Of a stretch of 64,000 bases of DNA, positions 34,300 to 40,392 are shown piece by piece. The number at the start of each line of letters is the position of its first letter. Positions within the stretch are counted from its first letter, which is position 1. Where the stretch lies: the NCBI GenBank assembly GCA_002437905.1, contig DJRT01000023.1, positions 124,001 through 188,000 on the forward strand. The letters are read 5' to 3'. This DNA is from Ruminococcaceae bacterium UBA6353 (GTDB lineage Bacteria; Bacillota; Clostridia; Oscillospirales; Acutalibacteraceae). Below the pieces are notes generated by a model. The model had not been told where the DNA came from. It saw only the letters and a program-made list of their open reading frames with translations, and made no database searches. The translations under genes were made by a program, and so were the position numbers.

Positions 34300-34334
34300 G
34301 GTATTTTTATGCAAAAAAGTGTTGACAATATGCA
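34300..34334. promoter_or_regulatory. Candidate tandem ARG boxes over the transporter promoter
   Basis: TTTTTATGCA ends at 34313 and a second ATATGCA ends at 34334, exactly 21 bp later, with the -35 box between them. Two boxes 21 bp apart is the usual ArgR hexamer arrangement, and argG has the same spacing. The second box is degenerate. Confidence 0.5.
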
Positions 34335-34350
34335 AAAACGGGTGTATACT
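34322..34350 (+). promoter_or_regulatory. Promoter of the amino-acid ABC operon
   Basis: TTGACA (34322-34327), 17-bp spacer, TATACT (34345-34350). Confidence 0.92.
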
Positions 34351-34432
34351 CTGTATTGTTCCGAGGGAGCTGTGATATCCGGTTCCCCGACAGTCCGACA
34401 AAAACATATTGAAAATGAAAAAGGAGAGAACC

Positions 34433-35281
34433 ATGATGAAAAAGATTATTGCCCTGCTGACGGCCGTTGTAATGCTGGCTGTCATCTGCTGCTCCTGCGG
34501 CAGCACCGAAAAAGCCACCGCCAAGGTCATCGACATCCAGCTGACGAGCGAGGAATACGCTTTCGCCGTCAATCCGAACAACACCGAGCTGTACGAAAAG
34601 GTCAACGCCTTCCTGAAAGAGATCAAGGACAACGGTAAGTTTGACGAGGTTTGCAACCACTACTTCGGCGACGGCAAGCCGGTAGAGGTTACCTCCGCCA
34701 AAGAGGACAGCACCAAGGATCAGCTGATCGTGGTCACCGAGCCCGGCTTTGAGCCGTTCGAGTACACCAGCGGCGAGAAGTACCTGGGCATTGATATGGA
34801 AATGGCGCAGATGCTGGCCGACTACCTGGGCAAAGAGCTGGTGATCAAGCCCATCGAGTTTGATTCCATCTTCCAGACCCTGAACACCGATGGCGCTGAC
34901 CTCGGCATGGCCGGTATCACCGTCAATGAGGAGCGTGCCAAGCTGGTCAAGTTCAGCGATACCTACTACAATGCCGCGCAGAAGATCATCGTCAAGAGCA
35001 CCGATAAGACCTTTGACGACTGCAAGACCAAGGAGGATGTGGAGAAGATTCTCAACGGCTTCGACGATAAGGTAAAGATCGGCGTGCAGACCGGCACCAC
35101 CGGCCACTCCTATGTGGAGGGCGATGAGGGCTTCGGCTTCGCCGGCCTGAAGGCGAAGGCTGTTGGCTACACCAATGGTTCGCTGGCGGTTTCCGCCATG
35201 CTGAACGGTGATGTGGACTATGTCATCATCGACGAGGCTCCGGCCGCCGCCATCACCAAGGCCATCAACGCCATGCAGTAA
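34433..35281 (+). CDS. Circularly permuted amino-acid ABC substrate-binding lipoprotein
   Basis: The 282-residue product has a signal peptide ending in a Cys cluster (Cys22 the likely lipidated residue) and belongs to the polar-amino-acid (PBP2) binding-protein family, but in a permuted order. Residues 31-79 (TSEEYAFAVNPNNTELYEKV to FDEVCNHYF) match the segment that normally ends these proteins. The usual N-terminal start follows only at 97 (QLIVVTEPGFEPFEYTSGE), then lobe residues AGITVNEERAKLVKFSDTYY and VGVQTGTTG-like KIGVQTGTTG. The protein ends at VIIDEAPAAAITKAINAMQ, which is mid-protein in ordinary members. AAGGAG lies six bases before ATG 34433. A hairpin separates it from the permease. 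Arginine or another basic amino acid is inferred as ligand from the ARG-box-like sites. Confidence 0.88.
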   Translation: MMKKIIALLTAVVMLAVICCSCGSTEKATAKVIDIQLTSEEYAFAVNPNNTELYEKVNAFLKEIKDNGKFDEVCNHYFGDGKPVEVTSAKEDSTKDQLIVVTEPGFEPFEYTSGEKYLGIDMEMAQMLADYLGKELVIKPIEFDSIFQTLNTDGADLGMAGITVNEERAKLVKFSDTYYNAAQKIIVKSTDKTFDDCKTKEDVEKILNGFDDKVKIGVQTGTTGHSYVEGDEGFGFAGLKAKAVGYTNGSLAVSAMLNGDVDYVIIDEAPAAAITKAINAMQ

Positions 35282-35303
35282 TTCCGGCTGAAACACCGGA
35301 CGG

Positions 35304-35337
35304 CAATTACCTCGCCCCTCCCGGAGCGGGGTAATTG
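35304..35337 (+). promoter_or_regulatory. Hairpin between binding protein and permease genes
   Basis: CAATTACC (35304-35311) pairs with GGTAATTG (35330-35337) around a GC-rich loop, with only a short T-rich tail. It probably lowers readthrough or stabilises the upstream mRNA so that more binding protein than permease is made. Confidence 0.6.
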
Positions 35338-35373
35338 TTATACCGGGCACAAGCCGCAAGGAAAGGTAGACCT

Positions 35374-36084
35374 ATGGGAAATTTCGCTTTGAAGTGGGAA
35401 AAATTCGTCCACGCCATGATCGACAACGGCGGCTACCGCAATGTGCTGGAGGGCCTGCGCAATACCCTGCTGGTGGCGGTATTCGGTCTGATCATCGGTA
35501 TTGCTATCGGCACCATCATCGCCGCAGTGGAGGTCATGCCGAAATATAAGCGCCTGCCCCGCGCACTGAACAAGCTGTGCCAGCTGTATGTGGCATTCTT
35601 CCGGGGCACACCGCTAGTGGTGCAGCTGCTGGTGGGATATTTCGTACTGCGGCCGCTGCTGGGGCTTAATCTCTCGGCGCTGGCCTCCTGTATCATCATC
35701 TATGGCATGAACAGCGGCGCCTATGTTTCGGAGATCATGCGCGGCGGCATCCAATCGGTGGACGGCGGGCAGATGGAGGCCGGCCGGGCACTCGGCCTGA
35801 GCTATGCGGTCACCATGGTGAAGATCGTCATTCCGCAGGCAGTGAAGAACATCCTGCCCACCCTCGGCAATGAGTTCATCGCCCTGGTGAAGGACACCTC
35901 CATCGTCAGCTTTGTCGGCACGACCGACCTGTATGTTGCCTTTAAGTTCATCGGCACCAACAATTACGAGTTTATGATCCCCTATCTGGTCATGGCACTG
36001 ATCTACATTGTGATGGTGCTGCTGATCACCTTTGGTATTCACATGATGGAAAGGAGCCTGAAGAAGAGTGATCGACGCAATTAA
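35374..36084 (+). CDS. Amino-acid ABC transporter permease
   Basis: This 236-residue permease belongs to the His/Glu/Gln/Arg/opine family (HisM/GlnP). It has about five membrane helices, the N-terminal family motif LRNTLLVAVFGL and the EAA loop GGQMEAGRALGLSY. ATG 35374 has GGAAAGG upstream; an in-frame earlier start would run through the hairpin. One permease gene is present, so it should form a homodimer. It overlaps the ATPase gene by 17 bases. Confidence 0.95.
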   Translation: MGNFALKWEKFVHAMIDNGGYRNVLEGLRNTLLVAVFGLIIGIAIGTIIAAVEVMPKYKRLPRALNKLCQLYVAFFRGTPLVVQLLVGYFVLRPLLGLNLSALASCIIIYGMNSGAYVSEIMRGGIQSVDGGQMEAGRALGLSYAVTMVKIVIPQAVKNILPTLGNEFIALVKDTSIVSFVGTTDLYVAFKFIGTNNYEFMIPYLVMALIYIVMVLLITFGIHMMERSLKKSDRRN

Positions 36085-36820
36085 CCTGACCAAAAAGTAC
36101 GGCGACCTGACCGTGCTGGATGGGATTACCGAGACCATCAACGAAGGCGAGCGCATCGTCATCATCGGGCCATCCGGCAGCGGCAAATCCACCTTCCTGC
36201 GCTGCCTCAACTGCATGGAGGATCCCACCTCCGGCTCCATCATGTTTGAGGGGGTGGATCTGGCGGACATGAAGGTGGACATCAATGTGCACCGCCAGCA
36301 CATGGGCATGGTGTTCCAGCAGTTTAATCTGTTCAATAACAAGACCGTGCTGGAAAACATCACCCTGGCGCCCTACCATGTTGGCCGCAAAAAGGTGAAG
36401 GGCCGCGCGGCACGCGCCAAGCTGAAAGCCGATATCGAGCAGAATGCTCATCGCCTGCTGCAGCGCATCGGGCTGGATGACTGGGCAGACAAATACCCCT
36501 CCACCCTCTCCGGCGGGCAGAAGCAGCGGGTTGCCATCGTCCGGGCGCTGGCCATGAACCCCAAGGTGATGCTGTTTGACGAACCGACCTCCGCCCTTGA
36601 CCCGGAAATGGTCGGTGAGGTGCTGGATCTGATCAAGCAGCTGGCCAATGAGGGCATGACCATGGTTATCGTCACCCATGAGATGGGCTTTGCCCGCGAG
36701 GTCGGCACCCGTGTATTTTTCATGGACGGCGGCCACATCCAGGAGCAGGGAACGCCGGAGGACATCTTCGACCACCCCAAAAGCCCCCGGCTGAAGGATT
36801 TTCTCAGCAAGGTCATATAA
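36068..36820 (+). CDS. Amino-acid ABC transporter ATPase
   Basis: The 250-residue ATPase has Walker A GPSGSGKS, the Q-loop QFNLF, signature LSGGQKQR, Walker B VMLFDEP and switch THEM. An insertion of about ten basic residues (KKVKGRAARAKLKAD) lies after the Q-loop. The start is GTG 36068 with AAGGAG at 36051-36056 inside the permease gene. It completes a GlnQ/ArtP-type importer with the permuted binding protein. A terminator follows at 36834. Confidence 0.95.
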   Translation: MIDAINLTKKYGDLTVLDGITETINEGERIVIIGPSGSGKSTFLRCLNCMEDPTSGSIMFEGVDLADMKVDINVHRQHMGMVFQQFNLFNNKTVLENITLAPYHVGRKKVKGRAARAKLKADIEQNAHRLLQRIGLDDWADKYPSTLSGGQKQRVAIVRALAMNPKVMLFDEPTSALDPEMVGEVLDLIKQLANEGMTMVIVTHEMGFAREVGTRVFFMDGGHIQEQGTPEDIFDHPKSPRLKDFLSKVI

Positions 36821-36833
36821 CCACCATACGGCA

Positions 36834-36867
36834 AAGGCTGCCGGACATCTGTCCGGCAGCCTTTTTG
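36834..36867 (+). terminator. Terminator of the amino-acid ABC operon
   Basis: AAAGGCTGCCGGACA pairs with TGTCCGGCAGCCTTT, then a T-run. Confidence 0.93.
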
Positions 36868-36892
36868 GCTTTTTAATGCTTCGCCGTCTCGA

Positions 36893-36929
36893 AAAGCAGG
36901 ATAAAAACGGCCTGCTTTTGCATAAAAAC
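36893..36929 (+). promoter_or_regulatory. 21-bp-phased direct repeat upstream of the kinase-AraC gene
   Basis: GGATAAAAAC (36899-36908) and GCATAAAAAC (36920-36929) are direct repeats 21 bp apart, the second ending six bases before the -35 box. AraC-family proteins bind direct repeats about 21 bp apart, so this may be the site of the fused AraC domain. The second copy also reads TGCATAAAA, the half-site seen at argG, so ArgR is a rival reading. Confidence 0.5.
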
Positions 36930-36935
36930 ACCCCC

Positions 36936-36964
36936 TTGCGCGCTATCTGTGCTTTTGCTACAAT
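36936..36964 (+). promoter_or_regulatory. Promoter of the kinase-AraC/nucleoside hydrolase operon
   Basis: TTGCGC (36936-36941), 17-bp spacer, TACAAT (36959-36964). It is weak at -35, as expected for an activator-dependent promoter. Confidence 0.65.
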
Positions 36965-36981
36965 AAAAGTGGTGATAAAGA

Positions 36982-38208
36982 ATGACGGTATGGAATTTTG
37001 GTTCCTGCAATATTGATCTGGTCTACCGCCTGGCGCATATCGTTGCCCCGGGCGAGACGATCTCTGCCACTGCACTGGACCGTTACCCCGGCGGCAAGGG
37101 CTTAAATCAGTCGGTGGCACTGGCCCGCGCCGGCTGTCCGGTGCGGCACGCCGGCTGCATCGGCGAGGATGGGCAATGGCTGCGCACGCTGCTGGCAGAA
37201 GCCGGCGCGGATGTGCGTGAATTACAGACCGTGCAGACCCCCACCGGGCATGCAATCATCCAGGTAGCAGAGGATGGAGAAAACAGCATCGTCCTGTTTG
37301 GCGGCGCCAACCGCACCGTCTCGCCGGCCGATGTGGACCGGGTGCTGGCGCAGGCTGCCCCCGGCGATCTGCTCCTTCTGCAGAATGAAATCAGCAGCCT
37401 GCCGTATATCATCCGACAGGCCGCTGCCAAGGGGCTGCAGGTGGTACTGAACCCCTCCCCGCTGGACGAGACTGTCGCCGCTGTTGATCTGCATGACATT
37501 ACCTGGCTGATCCTCAATGAGGTCGAGGCCGCCGCCATCGGCCGTGGGGCCGAGCCGCGGGAGTTTCTGCAGCAAACCATTGCTGCGTATCCGCAGCTGC
37601 ACATCGTACTGACCCTGGGCAAGGACGGCTGTCTGTATGCCGATGCCGGGCAGCTTTTCCGCCAGCCGGCCTACACTGTCACGCCGGTGGATACAACTGC
37701 GGCCGGCGATACCTTTACTGGTTATTTCATTGCCGCCATCAGCCGCGGGGATCCGCCGCAGGCAGCGGCACAGCTGGCCGCAGCCGCAGCGGCCATTTCC
37801 ACCACGCGCCCCGGCGCGGCCTGCTCCATCCCCACGCTGGCGCAGGTGCAGGCCGCTCTGCCGACCATGCGCCCCAGAACCGGCCGCTCGGAGGACGCCC
37901 AAAAAGCCTTGATTCTCAGCTATATTGCCCATGCGTACGCCGCCCCATCGCTGGAGGCGCTGGCCGGGCAGCTGTGCTACAGCACCCCCTATGCCAGCCG
38001 CTGGATCCAAAAAAATATGGGCGAAAGCTTTATGCAGCTGGTGCGGCGGGAACGCTGCCGCCACGCCAAAAGGCTGCTGGCAAACACGGACGCCTCTCTG
38101 GCCGAGATCTGCCGCACCGTCGGCTATGGCAATGAGACCCGCCTGCGGCGGGATCTGCGCGCATTTTACGATCTTTCCCCGAAAGAAATCCGCAAAAAAG
38201 GAGACTGA
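36982..38208 (+). CDS. Ribokinase-like PfkB kinase fused to an AraC-type DNA-binding domain
   Basis: The 408-residue product joins two families in one uninterrupted frame. Residues 1-295 are a PfkB sugar kinase closest to ribokinase, with the GGKG substrate motif (PGGKGLNQSVALA) and the anion-hole/catalytic motif DTTAAGDTF (Asp237 to Phe245, catalytic base Asp243). Residues about 305-405 are two AraC helix-turn-helix units (LEALAGQLCYSTPYASRWIQ and LAEICRTVGYGNETRLRRDL). The AraC part is where DNA is bound, so the protein may phosphorylate ribose and also control its own operon. The start ATG 36982 has GGTGAT, a weak site. It precedes a nucleoside hydrolase by four bases, which would supply ribose. 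Confidence 0.9.
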   Translation: MTVWNFGSCNIDLVYRLAHIVAPGETISATALDRYPGGKGLNQSVALARAGCPVRHAGCIGEDGQWLRTLLAEAGADVRELQTVQTPTGHAIIQVAEDGENSIVLFGGANRTVSPADVDRVLAQAAPGDLLLLQNEISSLPYIIRQAAAKGLQVVLNPSPLDETVAAVDLHDITWLILNEVEAAAIGRGAEPREFLQQTIAAYPQLHIVLTLGKDGCLYADAGQLFRQPAYTVTPVDTTAAGDTFTGYFIAAISRGDPPQAAAQLAAAAAAISTTRPGAACSIPTLAQVQAALPTMRPRTGRSEDAQKALILSYIAHAYAAPSLEALAGQLCYSTPYASRWIQKNMGESFMQLVRRERCRHAKRLLANTDASLAEICRTVGYGNETRLRRDLRAFYDLSPKEIRKKGD

Positions 38209-38212
38209 AGCC

Positions 38213-39139
38213 ATGCTAACGACCATCAGCGAAGAACAGCGTCTGCGGGCGCTCACCGTCCCCACCGGGCCGGTGGATGTGGTCATCGACACCGATGCCG
38301 CCAACGAGGTGGACGACCAGTTCGCCATCGCCTATCTCCTGCGCTCCACCGAAAAGCTGCACACCGTGGCACTGTACGCCGAACCCTTTTCGGCTGAGTG
38401 GACGGTCAAAAATCCCGCTGAGGGTGAGCGCCTGAGCTACGAGGAAATTCTCCATGTGCTGCAGCTGGCCGGCGAAACCGACAAGCCGGTCTTTCACGGT
38501 TCAGCTGCCTATCTGGCAGACGAACACACCCCGCAGGTCACGGATGCCGCACAGGATCTCTGTCGGCGTGCCATGCAGTACACCCCGGAAAAACCATTGT
38601 ATGTGGTCGCCATCGGTGTGATCACCAATATCGCCTCGGCACTGCTGATGGAGCCGCGCATTGCCGACCGCATGGTGGTGGTCTGGCTGGGCGGACACGC
38701 CCGGCATTTTCCGGACACCGCAGAATTCAATTTGATCCAGGATGTTCCGGCTGCGCGGGTAGTGATGGGCAGTGGCGTGCCGCTTGTCCAGCTTCCCTGC
38801 GGCGGCGTGGTGGATCGCTTCATCATTTCCAAGCCGGAGCTGGAATACTGGCTGGTGGGCAAAAATCCGCTGGCGGACTACCTGGCCAACAATGTGATCA
38901 AAGCAGAAGAAAGCTACCGCCACGGCATGGCCTGGTCGCGCATCATCTATGATGTGACCGCCGTTGGCTGGCTGCTCAATGACGACGATCGCTTTATGCA
39001 CAGCTACATACTGCCGACCCTGCTGCCGGATATGACCGGCCACTATGAGCAGCAGCCGCAGCCTTTTGTGCAGCGGTATGTATATTCCATCCGACGGGAT
39101 GAGCTGTTCACCGATCTGTTCCGCAAGCTGACCATGTGA
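38213..39139 (+). CDS. Nucleoside hydrolase (inosine/uridine-preferring family)
   Basis: This 308-residue enzyme splits nucleosides into base and ribose. The calcium-binding Asp cluster is at Asp26, Asp28, Asp34 and Asp35 (DTDAANEVDDQFAIA), a slightly unusual form of DTDPGxDD, with AIGVITNIASAL and the late Asp in YDVTAVGWL. ATG 38213 has AAAAAGGAG upstream, and it follows the kinase-AraC gene after four bases. The pair makes ribose 5-phosphate from nucleosides. The base specificity is not visible. A terminator follows. Confidence 0.93.
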   Translation: MLTTISEEQRLRALTVPTGPVDVVIDTDAANEVDDQFAIAYLLRSTEKLHTVALYAEPFSAEWTVKNPAEGERLSYEEILHVLQLAGETDKPVFHGSAAYLADEHTPQVTDAAQDLCRRAMQYTPEKPLYVVAIGVITNIASALLMEPRIADRMVVVWLGGHARHFPDTAEFNLIQDVPAARVVMGSGVPLVQLPCGGVVDRFIISKPELEYWLVGKNPLADYLANNVIKAEESYRHGMAWSRIIYDVTAVGWLLNDDDRFMHSYILPTLLPDMTGHYEQQPQPFVQRYVYSIRRDELFTDLFRKLTM

Positions 39140-39154
39140 CCCATTGATCAAGGC

Positions 39155-39189
39155 AAAGCGTCTGCCGGATGCTCCGGCAGACGCTTTTT
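39155..39189 (+). terminator. Terminator after the nucleoside hydrolase gene
   Basis: AAAGCGTCTGCCGGA pairs with TCCGGCAGACGCTTT, followed by TT. Confidence 0.93.
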
Positions 39190-39355
39190 GCCTGTATTGG
39201 CCGGGCGTAGAGGCACTCTCCCACCAGTAGACCCCTTGCAAAGACTGGCCGGAGCGGCCTTTTGGAAAAATCTCCACCGCAAAGCGGTGGGACAGCGCTC
39301 CATCCACTCTACCGACTGAAAAACGAGAAGTAGAGCGTCACCGGCACGCAGTAGC

Positions 39356-39384
39356 TTGCACCGCTACCCGTTGTCTGCTATGAT
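39356..39384 (+). promoter_or_regulatory. Promoter of degV
   Basis: TTGCAC (39356-39361), 17-bp spacer, TATGAT (39379-39384). Confidence 0.8.
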
Positions 39385-39454
39385 AAGAGCAATCAGCCGC
39401 CGCAAGGGCATGGCTGTCTTTTCACCCCGTTTTTCCGACAAAAAGGAGTTTGCT

Positions 39455-40324
39455 ATGATCCGTCTCTTTACTGATTCCTCCGCCAATCTGCCGGCGGTGA
39501 TCGCCAAAAACCAACAGATCACGGTCATCCCTTTCACCTATACGCTGGATGGCCAGGAGGGCGACCCGCTGGACGCCGACTTTGACGGGCAGCGGTTCTA
39601 TGCCGCCATGCGTGCCGGCGCCGCCGCCAAGACTTCGATGATCAACGCGGCCGTTTTTGCCGAATATTTTACCGAGGCACTGAGCTGCGGCGAGGATGTG
39701 CTGTATATCGGCCTGTCCGGCGGCATCAGCGGCACCATGCACGCTGCGCGTACAGCCGCCGAGGAGCTGCGCCCGCTGTATCCGCAGCGCACCATCGAAA
39801 TCATTGACTCTCTCGGCGCCTCGCTGGGCGAGGGGATGCTGGTGCTGGAGGCCGCCACCCGCATCCGCCACGGTGACAGTCTGGCAGCCGTTGTGCAGCG
39901 GGTACAGCGGCATATTCCCCTGATGTGCCAGTGCTTTACCGTAGACGACCTGCGTTATCTGCGCCAGAGCGGCCGCATATCCGGCGCCGCCGCCATGGTG
40001 GGCGGCCTGCTGGGCATCCGGCCGGTGCTGGTAGGCGACCCGGAGGGACACATCGTGATGGCAGCCAAGGTGCGCGGCGCGCACCCCGTGCTGGACGCCC
40101 TGGCCGAGCGCTATGACCGGCTGGTGCTGAAGCGCGACGCCATGATTGGCATTGCCCACGCCGACAATGAGGAGGGCACCGCCTACCTGCTGAAAAAGCT
40201 GCGGGAAAAGGGCTTCACCGGGCAGGAGCTGACCGTCTGCTATGAGCCGGTGACCGGCGCCCATGTCGGCCCCGGCGCAGTGGCGCTGTTCTTCTTCGGC
40301 CGCGGCCGGCAGGAGCTGCTGTAA
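39455..40324 (+). CDS. DegV/FakB-family fatty acid-binding protein
   Basis: The 289-residue protein has the DegV fold: TDSSANLP at the N-terminus, the fatty-acid-phosphate-binding ISGTMHAARTAAEEL region and the RYLRQSGRISGAAAMVGGLLGIRP motif, which is highly conserved. DegV proteins present bound fatty acids to the kinase FakA; a FakA homologue is encoded at 49393-51075. ATG 39455 has AAAAGGAG upstream. It is monocistronic. Confidence 0.95.
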   Translation: MIRLFTDSSANLPAVIAKNQQITVIPFTYTLDGQEGDPLDADFDGQRFYAAMRAGAAAKTSMINAAVFAEYFTEALSCGEDVLYIGLSGGISGTMHAARTAAEELRPLYPQRTIEIIDSLGASLGEGMLVLEAATRIRHGDSLAAVVQRVQRHIPLMCQCFTVDDLRYLRQSGRISGAAAMVGGLLGIRPVLVGDPEGHIVMAAKVRGAHPVLDALAERYDRLVLKRDAMIGIAHADNEEGTAYLLKKLREKGFTGQELTVCYEPVTGAHVGPGAVALFFFGRGRQELL

Positions 40325-40345
40325 GGCTCTGAACCCCAAAAGTAA

Positions 40346-40381
40346 AGACGCTCCGGTGTGAAAATCACACCGGAGCGTCTT
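40346..40381. terminator. Terminator between degV and the phosphatase gene
   Basis: AAGACGCTCCGGTGTGA pairs with TCACACCGGAGCGTCTT. It lies between convergent genes and may serve both. Confidence 0.92.
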
Positions 40382-40392
40382 GTATTATCTGC

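Larger units (their letters stand above)
33995..34432. other. AT-rich divergent control region
   Basis: These 438 bases between the arsR operon and the amino-acid transporter are clearly more AT-rich than the surroundings. They hold the arsR promoter and operator, an inverted pair TTTTATGCA (34122-34130) / TGCATAAAA (34147-34155), a tandem pair of ATGCA-A-tract sites at 34304-34334 and the transporter promoter at 34322. Short open frames within it have no RBS and are not called. Confidence 0.7.
39140..39454. other. Gene-free stretch before degV
   Basis: After the terminator there are about 165 bases with small hairpins (CCACCGC/GCGGTGG at 39271-39290; CTCTAC/GTAGAG at 39308-39335; TGGCCG/CGGCC near 39245) and then the degV promoter. 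I recognise no gene or RNA family. It may be a decayed repeat. Confidence 0.5.

Noticed and set aside
34261..34638. 125-codon frame across the transporter promoter
   Set aside because: It spans the promoter and the start of the binding-protein gene in another frame. The family evidence supports the other frame.
39230..39340. Possible tRNA-like fragment before degV
   Set aside because: The reverse strand has a D-loop-like TCGGTAGAG, but no acceptor stem, T-arm or anticodon arm can be built.
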